The notes beneath the pieces were generated by a model that worked only from the letters and a program-made list of their open reading frames with translations, searched no databases and had not been told where the DNA came from. 64,000 nt of DNA, taken from the NCBI RefSeq assembly GCF_003346715.1, contig NZ_QQPQ01000023.1, positions 28,181 to 92,180 on the forward strand, in the 5' to 3' direction. Of this stretch, positions 51,011-60,535 are shown one piece after another. The stretch's first letter is position 1; every line of letters begins with the position of its first letter. A program made the translations under genes and the position numbers. Source of the stretch: Oceanispirochaeta sp. M1. GTDB lineage: Bacteria; Spirochaetota; Spirochaetia; DSM-2461.

Positions 51011-53488
51011 TCAGTAAATATCAATTCCGAAAGAAATAACAAGATCCAGATTTCCATTTTTAAAAGTTACTGTATCAGGTTCGGGATTCCAGTTCACAGA
51101 TCCATCTTCATCGAAGTTGAACTTTTTTACAAGATAGATACCGATAGGAAACTGAGGGTTGTCAAAGCGGATACCCGTTCCAAGGCTGAACTTCATATCA
51201 CTGAGCTGAGCATGTGTAAGCTGATCCTGTGATTTCCAGAGGCCTACAGCATCCAGAAAGAAGTCATAGGCTATTATGTTGGGAACTATTGGAAATTTCA
51301 GTGTAATTGTATTATCCCACAATGACTGACCGTCAGATTCGGGATACCAACCCCTGGCAACAAACATACCGTCTGCATAAAATCCATCTTCCTGAGGATC
51401 GATAGGAATCGGATTCCATGGTTTAGGAGCCAGATAGGAGAAGGCGGACTTGAACGAGAGAACCGATTTAAATTTCCAGGAATCTGTTACAGGAATATCA
51501 AAGAGGGTAAAGTTCACTTCCCCTCTTGAAACTGATTTCAAAAAGTTCTTACTGGAAATATCCAATATACCTGCAAGTGTTGTTGTCTGACTAAGGATAA
51601 ATCCCTTAGAGGGATTACCTACAAAATCTCTTGTATCCCAGGCACCTTTGAGCCAGTAACTGTCATGATATTTCCAGGTTTCAAGATTCTCACGTACACC
51701 CTGGCTCCAGGGTCTGTTAATTTCATCATCATAATCAACATATTCCAGACCGCCTCTGATACCTGAATAAAGATTAAAACGACCTACTTTGGTTTTCCAG
51801 GTATAACCTGTATTCAGACCTGTCGATACGTAATGTGTGGAATATTCCATAAGGTAATCTGTAGGTACAATTTTATTTGCATCTTCAAAATCAGCCTCAT
51901 CAACATAAGGGTCAACAACACCATCCCCATTCAGATCCTGATAAATTCTGCTCTTATTTGAGTGTCTGTATGTAAGGTCTACACCGGCACCCCAGTCAGA
52001 GTTGAATATATGGGGTTCTGAGTACTGAAGTGAGAGACTCTGATTATCGGGAGAGAAAGTAGAATCCACACCGACGGTTCTACCGGTTCCCATAAAGTTT
52101 CTGTCATTCCATTTGATATTACCTGCCAGAGGAAAATCCTGACCTCCGGAAAATGAGAGACCGAATACGATATCAGCTGTTTTACCCTCTTCAATATCAA
52201 CAACAAGGTCCATAAGACCATCTTCACTGCCCGGATAAGTCTGGGGTTCTACCACGGAAAAGAACTGAGTGTTGTACAGGTTCCTGATACCTTCCATAAC
52301 TTTAGCCTTGCTGAAAACATCTCCCACCTCAAAAGGCAGCTCTCTGGTAATGACATGATCTTTTGTCTTTTCATTTCCACGGATTACGATGTTCTCGATA
52401 TGAGCCCGGTCCCGCTCAATGATATTAACCATATAACTTACGGTGAAATTTACATCATCCCGGTTCTCTTCAATGGAAAAAGTATTATAGATATATCCGT
52501 TTTCATAATAGATATCAGTAACTTTCTGATAATCAAACTGAAATCTGGTTCTGTTAAAAATCTTTCCCGTATCCTGAGAAATCATTGCCTGAAGCTCAGC
52601 GGAAGAATAAAGTGTATTACCTTCAAATTCGATACCCGAGAATGTATATGGACTGCCCTCATGAATCACAAGGGTAATAATCAGGTTATTTGTCTGAGTC
52701 TCTTCATCCTTGGCAATGTCCTTGTTGATATCACTTACTTCGGCATCGATAAAACCGCGGTCACCGTAGTAATTCTCTATCAGTCGGACATCTTCCTGCA
52801 GTTCATTCTCCATAAGGAGACCCTTATTAAAGAGAGACTGTGCCTTAGTTGTCATCAGTCCCTGAAGTGTTTTGGAAGTCACATGAAGATCATTACCGAC
52901 AAAACGGATCTCCTTGATCGTAGTCTGAGAACCTTCCTGAATGTCAAAAACGACTGTGGCCGTATTTGTTTCTTCATCTTTTTCGATATTACTTTCGACC
53001 TGAGCATCTACAAAACCTTTCTCAATATAAAGGGATTTCAGAGCCTGACCATCCAGACGGATAGAAGACTTGTTTACCATATCTCCTCTAGTGAGAAGGA
53101 TGGTGTCGTTAAGCTCACCTTTTCTTACACGGTTATTTCCTGTAAAGATGATCTCTTCAACAACAGGTTTTTCCTTAACCTGATATTCGATAACAACAGT
53201 ATTGTTGTTATCATCACCGGGGATAACCTGAGGAAGAATCAGATCAAAATATTCCAGAGCATACAGCTTCCCCTGGATTTCCCAGGAAAGAGAATCTGTA
53301 AACCGTCTTGAAATATAAGGTCTTACGATACCATTCAATTCGGTTTCAGACACTGTCTTTAAACCGGTAAAACGTATATCAATAATTTGTTTGTTCGTAT
53401 ACCACTCAGTTGCAGTCTGTGCTGACAGGGTGACTGTTCCAAGTAAAATCAACAGTACCAGGAAGGCAGTCCATCTCTTATTAAGCAT
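51011..53488 (-). CDS. bamA: Outer-membrane assembly factor BamA
   Basis: An 825-residue Omp85 protein. The signal peptide is MLNKRWTAFLVLLILLGTVTLSAQ. POTRA repeats span about 25-420 (for example IRFVGNDLHVTSKTLQGLM, IEFEGNTLYSSAELQAM, VIRGNEKTKDHVITRELPF). The C-terminal barrel carries ARGWYPES, matching the VRGF/Y motif. The last residue region is aromatic (SFGIDIY). The start is ATG 53488 with AGGAG 5 bases upstream; a TTG is one codon earlier. It follows the TamB-like gene. Confidence 0.96.
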   Translation of the reverse strand: MLNKRWTAFLVLLILLGTVTLSAQTATEWYTNKQIIDIRFTGLKTVSETELNGIVRPYISRRFTDSLSWEIQGKLYALEYFDLILPQVIPGDDNNNTVVIEYQVKEKPVVEEIIFTGNNRVRKGELNDTILLTRGDMVNKSSIRLDGQALKSLYIEKGFVDAQVESNIEKDEETNTATVVFDIQEGSQTTIKEIRFVGNDLHVTSKTLQGLMTTKAQSLFNKGLLMENELQEDVRLIENYYGDRGFIDAEVSDINKDIAKDEETQTNNLIITLVIHEGSPYTFSGIEFEGNTLYSSAELQAMISQDTGKIFNRTRFQFDYQKVTDIYYENGYIYNTFSIEENRDDVNFTVSYMVNIIERDRAHIENIVIRGNEKTKDHVITRELPFEVGDVFSKAKVMEGIRNLYNTQFFSVVEPQTYPGSEDGLMDLVVDIEEGKTADIVFGLSFSGGQDFPLAGNIKWNDRNFMGTGRTVGVDSTFSPDNQSLSLQYSEPHIFNSDWGAGVDLTYRHSNKSRIYQDLNGDGVVDPYVDEADFEDANKIVPTDYLMEYSTHYVSTGLNTGYTWKTKVGRFNLYSGIRGGLEYVDYDDEINRPWSQGVRENLETWKYHDSYWLKGAWDTRDFVGNPSKGFILSQTTTLAGILDISSKNFLKSVSRGEVNFTLFDIPVTDSWKFKSVLSFKSAFSYLAPKPWNPIPIDPQEDGFYADGMFVARGWYPESDGQSLWDNTITLKFPIVPNIIAYDFFLDAVGLWKSQDQLTHAQLSDMKFSLGTGIRFDNPQFPIGIYLVKKFNFDEDGSVNWNPEPDTVTFKNGNLDLVISFGIDIY

Positions 53489-53573
53489 CAAATCTCCTTA
53501 AGCTACCAAGACTGATTTACAGTTTTGATGTTTGTCTCGTAAGAACCCTAGGGCCTTCAGAGGAAAAATATTT

Positions 53574-56500
53574 TTAATATGAATACCGCCATTCAAAACC
53601 GATCGCGTTATTTTTCATCGGATCAGTATTATGAAAATCGAAGGCATTTCTCTTATTATAATTCCAGAATACAAGAAAAAACGGTGTCCGCATCTCAATT
53701 GTCAGGTCCGGAACGAACTTAACTCCGTTAAGGTATGATCCTAAACCATATAGTTGGTCATAATCAACAACCATACCGGCTGAAAAATACAGAGACTCAC
53801 CGACAAATTTCCCCATGTAAATACTGGTGTCATCCAGGTATTTTGTCATACTGAAAGTGGTACCCGCATCGGTTGTCGAACTTTCCCGGTTCAACTGATC
53901 AATAATTGCATTCTCCAGTATCTCAGTCCTGATTGTTACTGTATCCAGATTCAGGGAATCTTTTATTGACTGTTCCAGAGGACGGACAAAACCATACTGG
54001 CTTACCATTCCACCAGTAGCCAGCAGCAGACTCGACACATCCACCTGCCCCGAACTATCTACGGGAATCAAACTCTGTCCGAACAGGGCTGTGATCTCAT
54101 CCTCAGGCATTGAGGGGTTAGATCTCAGGATAGGAACGAAATCATCCCGAACCGGATTTCTATAGACCAGAAAGATGGTCACATCAGATCCGCTTGCATC
54201 GGTTGTATCAATTTCTGCTTCAATATTCAAGAAGGGGTTGAATGTATCCTCATCTTCATTGAAGTTCAGAGACCCGTCTGTGATTTCAAATGTTCTGTCA
54301 AAATAATAGATTTCACCATCTCGGATTGTAATCCCCCCGGTCATGGAAAGAGTCTTATTAAGAGAATCAACAGAAATATTCAGTAATTCACCGGGTTCCG
54401 CAGTTGCCCGCACAAGCTCAACCTGGGGATTCGGCAAAACAAAAAGAACATTCTTACCCGTAACAATATCCAGATTCAATCTGAATGCATATCTGTTTCG
54501 TCTATTTGTATTCCTGGCCTTAATCTCGGTTTTTTCACCGAAAGATCCTACGAGTTCATCAAGGACAACCCTTCCTTCAAAATTCCCCTGCCTGTTATCC
54601 CCATGGAAGCGGAACTGTCCGGTAATAGCACCCGTACCCTGTAGACCATAGGCATTATAGGCAATAGGAGTTCCCGGTGATCCTTCTGCTGAAATATCAA
54701 GACTGTAATCCTTGATTCCCCAGCCCCTCATTGTCATATACCCCTGGGCACGGATACCGCCCTTTCCAATGGGAATAAAAAACTCATTTGTCTCAACCAG
54801 ATCATCAACAATGGTAGCCTCAATAAAAGTCTCTTCAATTTTAGCTTCCGTGTAGGGTGTGAGAACAAATAAATTTTTTGAACCCAGCTTACCGTTAAAA
54901 ACAGGATCTTCCATTGTTCCGCCGATATGAGCAGAACCTTCCATAACACTGCCCTTCTTAAAGACGACATAGCGGTTTTCCAGAGCCGTATCGTTGGGCA
55001 TTACATAGTTGACCATATTAAGGTCTACCGACAGATTATCGATATTCAGATCTATCTCATCTGCAGAAAGCCGTCCATTTACAGACATGGCAAGGGGAAA
55101 ACTCTTTTTCAGATTCGCAGAGATTTTTCCACTATCACTGTTATAGCGGATAAACTGCTCAGGATCTTCCAGAAGAATACTCTCAAAGAAGGAACCCTTT
55201 CTTGAAAAATCCACAGTTTTCGATGCAAATGTAGTTAAACCGTTCCATTTTACGGGATGAACCCTGAAACGACCGCTGAAATCTTCCAGAACCGGTACCT
55301 CAATATTTTTAAAATCAATAGACAAACCTGTTTCAGCTTTCACAGAAAAGCCGGTCTCCAGGTAGAAGCGATTCTGAGAATCATCTTCACTGTCAGCCCT
55401 GTTTGCGATGGATGTGGTAAAGACCAGTGATCCGTCTGTTAAATCAAAAACCCCCAGGCCCCGTTTAAGATACAAATTATTCCTCTGAATATTCAGATCA
55501 TATAATTCCAGCTTTCTTGAACTGAGGCGGAGATTTGCTCTAACTGCAAAAGGATTTTGATTCATTTCCAGCTGGGGCGCATCGATTGATCCCTCAACAA
55601 CGGGTGAATCCAGAGAGCCTTGAACTGTGATTATTGAATCAACACGTCCAGTCATATTTAAAGAAGAGAAGCGCTCTGTACGAGCCTGATTGACCTGGGT
55701 AGTCAGAGACAGTTTGCCATCACTATAGGCAGCGTAAATATCATAATTCTCAAGATCCTGCCCACTACCGGATTCGCCAAGAACAAGGGATCCATTATAG
55801 ATATCATTCTCAATATCATAGAAGAGACTCCCTTCTCCATTCAGTCGGGAGTAGCTGTCTCCATAATTCAAAGAAAAAACATTTGCCACACCGGGAGCAA
55901 AAAAGGCGGTTAAATTCAGCTCAGGATCACTTAAAATTTTTGAATTTGTCCACTTAAAAGAAGAATCGCTTAAAAAGACTTCCCAGTTTTCCTTTTCATA
56001 CCTTCCTCTTAGATTCATTGACCCCAGAATATCCTGACCGTTCCAGGTAACAGGGAAATCACTCACTGTAAAAGTCCCCAGAAGACTTGAGCCTCCCTGC
56101 TGAGCAAACTGCAGTTTAAGACCGTGATTACCCTTAACCGACAGCTGGCCGTTTTGATACAGAGCGTTCAGTTCATATTTGTTGTTATTCAGATTCCATC
56201 CACTGCTTATAGAAAGACCCTGTCCAAGAGAACTGGCCTGTCCTGATCCAAGCAGATAGTTTCCATCCCAGACCATCTCGACAGAATGGAGATCCAGCTT
56301 TTTATCCCCGTAAAACCCGCTTATGGAAATACTTTTTGAACCATCAGGCATAAATGATTGAAAACGGTTGAGCTGCACTATCAGATTACCAGATGAAAAA
56401 CTCAGAGTACCTTCCGACTGAAGCAGAAGCCCGGAAAAAGATTTTTCCAGAGTATCAGCGGCACCCTGTGGAATATAAGGGAACAGACTGCTAACAAGCA

Positions 56501-57947
56501 CATCACCTACCCTGAAAGATGACTGGATACTGACCCCCCCGGCCATTGAAAAATTGCCATCAAGAACAACACGGTCCCGATGCCCGTTACCCGGTGCCAG
56601 ATCTGTCATCAAAGAGAAAACATAGTTCTTTTCATTCCGATAAATAAGAGATTTGACAGATCCGGGGCTACTGCCGTCAGAAAGTCTCAGATTCCTGGAA
56701 CTGATGGATAGATATTCATCTATGTTACGGAGAAGCAATTCTCCACTGAGCGTTTCATCCCCCACGAGGTTTATATTACTCAGATGGACAGAACCTTCAG
56801 GAAAACCGTTCTGGAACACCCACTGGCCAACCAGATTGGCACTTCCCCTGGGGGTGGAGATCCTCAGTTCTTCGGTTGTAACATGAAGATCATCACCCTC
56901 CACATCCATGGTAACCCTTACAGGAAAAGGAAGTTTCTCATTGCTGAGCACCAGTGCCCCTTCATAGGAATACTCAACAAATCCTGTTTCTCTCTCAAGA
57001 AGGAATTCTGCATTTCCACTCATAGAGGTTTCAAGCCAGGGATTAAGGTTTTCTAGTTCAGAATTGAAGTATATGAGGAGGGATGGGGAAAAATCCTCAG
57101 CTACAAGAGACATTCTGACCTCGTCCTGATCTACTGTGAGATTAAAATCATAGGGCTTTGTATCTTTAATCTTAGTGATCCGGAATTGATCCTCACTGTA
57201 ATTGATATTCAGTCTCTGATTCTCAACAATCGCAAGGTTTGTATCTATTTTCCTGAAATCACTGTCCATTGAAAAGGCACTCAGATCGTTCTGAATAGTA
57301 CCCTTCAAGGCAGTCTCCAAACTGATATATTCAAACTGAGAATTCCCGGTAAGGGACTTATAACTGACCTGTCCTTCCATACTGACACGGACATAATCAC
57401 CAAGCTGCCTCAGGCTGATGGAATCTCCCTTACCCGTAGCACTTAGAGCTTCATTTGAATAGCTGGCCTCCCAGGTTCTTATGCGGATATACTGGGTAAA
57501 GATTCCATTCAGCCCTTGAAATCCGCCTCCTCCCTGCAGAGATGCAATCTTGTCCATAAAAACTTTATCACGCTGTTCATCAATTTCCAGTTTCAGATCT
57601 AATGCATTCACACTTTTGATGACAGTAGTCCCTCGAAAAAGGAGTCCGGGAAGATCATGATACAGTTTCAGCTTCTCTATCTGCAGAAGAGGCTCAGACT
57701 GTCCTTCAGCATAAATTTTTACATCCTTTACGAGGATTGAACTCAAAAAAGAGGGAGAGATTGAATCATACTCCAGGCGGATGCTGTACTGTGTTTCCAG
57801 TTGACCAATCAGATCCCTTTTTATCTCTGCCACAGCCGTATCAATTTTCTCAGAGATTGAATGATAGCCTAGAAAGGCTGAGACAATCAGAATAAGAAGG
57901 AGGAGAATCTGTAGAAAATGAAACAGGAGGCTGTGGTGTTTTTTCAT
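53574..57947 (-). CDS. TamB/DUF490-family translocation-assembly protein
   Basis: A 1457-residue protein with one N-terminal membrane anchor (about 7-25, LLFHFLQILLLLILIVSAFLG) and a very long beta-rich periplasmic part, which in AsmA/TamB relatives forms a lipid-binding groove. The C-terminal DUF490-like region covers roughly the last 400 residues (for example EIYYFDRTFEITDGSLNFNE, VFLVYRNPVRDDFVPILRSNPS) and ends in an aromatic residue. No tamA lies nearby. It overlaps the TonB-like gene by 4 bases and precedes bamA. Confidence 0.9.
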   Translation of the reverse strand: MKKHHSLLFHFLQILLLLILIVSAFLGYHSISEKIDTAVAEIKRDLIGQLETQYSIRLEYDSISPSFLSSILVKDVKIYAEGQSEPLLQIEKLKLYHDLPGLLFRGTTVIKSVNALDLKLEIDEQRDKVFMDKIASLQGGGGFQGLNGIFTQYIRIRTWEASYSNEALSATGKGDSISLRQLGDYVRVSMEGQVSYKSLTGNSQFEYISLETALKGTIQNDLSAFSMDSDFRKIDTNLAIVENQRLNINYSEDQFRITKIKDTKPYDFNLTVDQDEVRMSLVAEDFSPSLLIYFNSELENLNPWLETSMSGNAEFLLERETGFVEYSYEGALVLSNEKLPFPVRVTMDVEGDDLHVTTEELRISTPRGSANLVGQWVFQNGFPEGSVHLSNINLVGDETLSGELLLRNIDEYLSISSRNLRLSDGSSPGSVKSLIYRNEKNYVFSLMTDLAPGNGHRDRVVLDGNFSMAGGVSIQSSFRVGDVLVSSLFPYIPQGAADTLEKSFSGLLLQSEGTLSFSSGNLIVQLNRFQSFMPDGSKSISISGFYGDKKLDLHSVEMVWDGNYLLGSGQASSLGQGLSISSGWNLNNNKYELNALYQNGQLSVKGNHGLKLQFAQQGGSSLLGTFTVSDFPVTWNGQDILGSMNLRGRYEKENWEVFLSDSSFKWTNSKILSDPELNLTAFFAPGVANVFSLNYGDSYSRLNGEGSLFYDIENDIYNGSLVLGESGSGQDLENYDIYAAYSDGKLSLTTQVNQARTERFSSLNMTGRVDSIITVQGSLDSPVVEGSIDAPQLEMNQNPFAVRANLRLSSRKLELYDLNIQRNNLYLKRGLGVFDLTDGSLVFTTSIANRADSEDDSQNRFYLETGFSVKAETGLSIDFKNIEVPVLEDFSGRFRVHPVKWNGLTTFASKTVDFSRKGSFFESILLEDPEQFIRYNSDSGKISANLKKSFPLAMSVNGRLSADEIDLNIDNLSVDLNMVNYVMPNDTALENRYVVFKKGSVMEGSAHIGGTMEDPVFNGKLGSKNLFVLTPYTEAKIEETFIEATIVDDLVETNEFFIPIGKGGIRAQGYMTMRGWGIKDYSLDISAEGSPGTPIAYNAYGLQGTGAITGQFRFHGDNRQGNFEGRVVLDELVGSFGEKTEIKARNTNRRNRYAFRLNLDIVTGKNVLFVLPNPQVELVRATAEPGELLNISVDSLNKTLSMTGGITIRDGEIYYFDRTFEITDGSLNFNEDEDTFNPFLNIEAEIDTTDASGSDVTIFLVYRNPVRDDFVPILRSNPSMPEDEITALFGQSLIPVDSSGQVDVSSLLLATGGMVSQYGFVRPLEQSIKDSLNLDTVTIRTEILENAIIDQLNRESSTTDAGTTFSMTKYLDDTSIYMGKFVGESLYFSAGMVVDYDQLYGLGSYLNGVKFVPDLTIEMRTPFFLVFWNYNKRNAFDFHNTDPMKNNAIGFEWRYSY

Positions 57948-58810
57948 ATTCCGCCGCCCCCCCTATCTCTGAGACTCAGACGAAGTAATCCTATTTTATC
58001 TTCTTCAGATGAGTTAAAAGAATCGAAAATAAAGGAATTTACATAAGTTCTGATTTGCTGATCCAGGTTTATATGTCCTGATCCCGGAGGGAGTATCTTG
58101 ATTAACCTGACTGTACCGTCAGACTGTACCCTGAAGGATATCATGATTGTATCGGGTAATATCGCATTATATGGAAGTTGAAAATTCGGTTCAGGCACTG
58201 TTCGAAGAACTGCAGATCCTCCTGTCCATTCAAGGTCGGCTATATCACTATTGCCTGCAGCACTGTCATGGTTTGTACCGGGAGTTTCAACGGTTTCTCC
58301 AATCTGTCCATCCAGGACAACAGCCTCTGAACTGCTGATATTCTCTTCCAAATCAGGAAAAGACTTCACTTGAGGATCTGCAACTTCTTCAGGCTGTACC
58401 ATGTTCTGAGTGCTCTCCTGCATTATAGGTCTTACTTCCTGATCTCCTGTGTTCTGAGGCAGCGGCATAAGTTGTTCATAATTGAGATCGTCACTCAAAG
58501 GTTGTTCCACAATCTTCTCTACTACCGGAATATCAACTTTTGAAGGAATCAGATTTTCTACAGCAGACACAACTTCTTTAACAGCTTTCCTCACTGTTTC
58601 TGCTACAGGCTGTTCCTGCACAGTAATATTCTGTGATTCAGAACCTGAAACTTCAGGTGCTGATGCAGTGAAATATACCTTAATCTTTGGAAACACCTCT
58701 GCCGGAGGATTTAAAGTCAGAAAAAATGACATCAGATAAAGGGCAAAGACGTGAAAAAGCAGTGAGAGAAACACAGCCCTTGTCATAAAAATTGATGAAT
58801 CCGATCCCAT
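57944..58810 (-). CDS. TonB-like energy-transducer/periplasmic spanning protein
   Basis: A 288-residue protein with one N-terminal membrane segment (AVFLSLLFHVFALYLMSFFL), a long Pro/Glu/Val-rich periplasmic linker and a C-terminal TonB-like domain (PNFQLPYNAILPDTIMISFRVQSDGTVRLIKILPPGSGHINLDQQIRTYV). It ends in a glycine run. ExbB/ExbD are not adjacent. It is coupled to the TamB-like gene by an ATGA overlap. Confidence 0.8.
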   Translation of the reverse strand: MGSDSSIFMTRAVFLSLLFHVFALYLMSFFLTLNPPAEVFPKIKVYFTASAPEVSGSESQNITVQEQPVAETVRKAVKEVVSAVENLIPSKVDIPVVEKIVEQPLSDDLNYEQLMPLPQNTGDQEVRPIMQESTQNMVQPEEVADPQVKSFPDLEENISSSEAVVLDGQIGETVETPGTNHDSAAGNSDIADLEWTGGSAVLRTVPEPNFQLPYNAILPDTIMISFRVQSDGTVRLIKILPPGSGHINLDQQIRTYVNSFIFDSFNSSEEDKIGLLRLSLRDRGGGGI

Positions 58811-58876
58811 TATCTAACCTTACTTTCCTTAATACACCGGGAATATGCAAAAGTTACACTCTTAAGAGTATCAACT

Positions 58877-60382
58877 TCAGTAGGCCCAACTGAGCTCAAT
58901 ACGGCCCTCAATGCTTTTGTTCAGGGGAAGATAATCCATATATACTGCTGTTTGCAAGGGTTTGATAAACTCTATTTCAAATCCGGCTCCGGTCATCAGA
59001 TCGGATGAATCGTCGAAGAAATATCTATACCCTCTCAGCAGTTCACGGTTACCTGCCCTCAGCATAATGCCGAAAGCAGATCTTTCTTCTGTTTTTCTCC
59101 ATAACCAGCGATTTTCAAGAAAAAAGCGAAGACTTCCCCTATCCTGATAATCGGCATAGCAGTTTAATTCCGTGACTTTTCCTGCTTTATATTTCCAACT
59201 GACAGAGGAATCTATGAAAAATAGTGATTTTCTGTTTGATTTCAGGATGTTTCCTTCTATTTCAGGAAAAGTTCCTGTGATAAATCCGCCACCCATATTG
59301 ATCTGGAAGCTCTCCTTTATGATATAAAACCCTGTTTCCAGATTATGATAACGATAAAAAGCTGTCTCAGGAGAACTGTATACTTCTTCTACAAGGAAAG
59401 AATGGACCTGAGAGTCATCCAGTTCACTACTTTCGCTGTCCAGATAAAAACTCCAGCTGCTGTAATTGATATAATCAATATGAAGCTGGGGAAAGTACTG
59501 AACCCTACGTTCAGAACTGTAGAGGTCTACAAGGATTCCGGCTTCAAGACTCCAGTCACCTTTCCGGCCTTTATAGTTTTTACTGAGCTCCAGTTCCGGA
59601 GTGAATCTCCAGTATGATTCGGCCTGAGACTCTCTGTACTCAGCTGTAATTGATGTTCCGGCATTCATGGAAAGCAGTTTAATATCTCCACCGAAAACTG
59701 TTGATGCCTTCCACTGATGATCCGATCCACCCAGACTCCCGATGTCTGATACTGAATCTGAAGGATTCAGGAGATAGAGAGATTGAAATCCGGCTCCCCC
59801 ACTCAGTTCTATCCAATCAGAGGGGGATGATGAAAGATTCCATTGAAACAGGGATAGAAGAGAAGGAGTCTCTTTAAATCTCCAGGCAAGACGGGTATCA
59901 AGATTATGAAGGCTGCTGTTTACTCCGGCAGCAGCAGCTATCCAGTGAGGATGACCTTCCCCATGAGCATAATTAGCTCCTGCCTCATAATAAAAGAGTT
60001 CACCTTGTCCCTCCAGCAGAACTCCGCTTCCATAGGGATAGGAGCCATATGCTGAAAAAGAGTGATCCCTCTTCTTCTCCTCCACTGTAAACAATGATGG
60101 AGGAGTCCAGTTGATAAGAAGCTCCTGATCGCTGATTTCTGTCTCATTCTCCTGTGAAACAACTTGCGCATCCCTGCTTAGTGGAAAGAAGAGACTGCTC
60201 CTGAAGGCACCCTCAGGATACTGTAAAAGCTCCGGAGAGAAGTAGGTATCGGGGATTATAAGATCCGGACCAGCGGGTTTCCAATATAGAATATCCCTAT
60301 CCAGAATAATAGACTCTTCCTCTGCAGACAGAAGTGGTGACAGAAAAAGAGTTATCAGGATTAGTATGGTCAGCTTCTGCAT
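58877..60382 (-). CDS. Predicted outer-membrane beta-barrel protein
   Basis: A 501-residue protein with a signal peptide (MQKLTILILITLFLSPLLSAEE). The remainder is a series of amphipathic beta strands rich in Tyr, Trp and Ser (SFSAYGSYPYGSGVLLEGQGELFYY). It ends with IELSWAY, an aromatic C-terminus usual for BamA clients. I do not recognise the family. It has no ribosome site; its promoter -10 is 5 bases before the ATG. It starts the TonB-TamB-bamA transcript. Confidence 0.78.
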   Translation of the reverse strand: MQKLTILILITLFLSPLLSAEEESIILDRDILYWKPAGPDLIIPDTYFSPELLQYPEGAFRSSLFFPLSRDAQVVSQENETEISDQELLINWTPPSLFTVEEKKRDHSFSAYGSYPYGSGVLLEGQGELFYYEAGANYAHGEGHPHWIAAAAGVNSSLHNLDTRLAWRFKETPSLLSLFQWNLSSSPSDWIELSGGAGFQSLYLLNPSDSVSDIGSLGGSDHQWKASTVFGGDIKLLSMNAGTSITAEYRESQAESYWRFTPELELSKNYKGRKGDWSLEAGILVDLYSSERRVQYFPQLHIDYINYSSWSFYLDSESSELDDSQVHSFLVEEVYSSPETAFYRYHNLETGFYIIKESFQINMGGGFITGTFPEIEGNILKSNRKSLFFIDSSVSWKYKAGKVTELNCYADYQDRGSLRFFLENRWLWRKTEERSAFGIMLRAGNRELLRGYRYFFDDSSDLMTGAGFEIEFIKPLQTAVYMDYLPLNKSIEGRIELSWAY

Positions 60383-60387
60383 TGTGT

Positions 60388-60437
60388 ATTATAAAATAGA
60401 ACGGATCGTTGACAAAAGCAACACATAGTTTTATTCT
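60388..60437. promoter_or_regulatory. Divergent promoters sharing one -35 block
   Basis: Minus: TTGTCA (60415-60410), 16 bp, TATAAT (60393-60388), giving a start at about the ATG of the barrel gene. Plus: TTGACA (60409-60414), 17 bp, TATTCT (60432-60437), for the integrase with a leader of about 90 bases. The two -35 hexamers overlap by five bases. Confidence 0.65.
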
Positions 60438-60535
60438 ATACATGATAACAAGTTACAAGACTTCCAATCTTCTCTGTAAATCAAAATTTCTGACGTGATA
60501 GCAGTTTTGATAGCGCGTCGAAAAGGAAGGTAACA

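Noticed and set aside
52355..53311. 318-codon plus-strand frame opposite bamA
   Set aside because: It is fully antisense to a clear bamA gene and has no ribosome site or family features.
60440..60530. tRNA gene as integration site next to the integrase
   Set aside because: No cloverleaf or T-loop consensus was found in this stretch.
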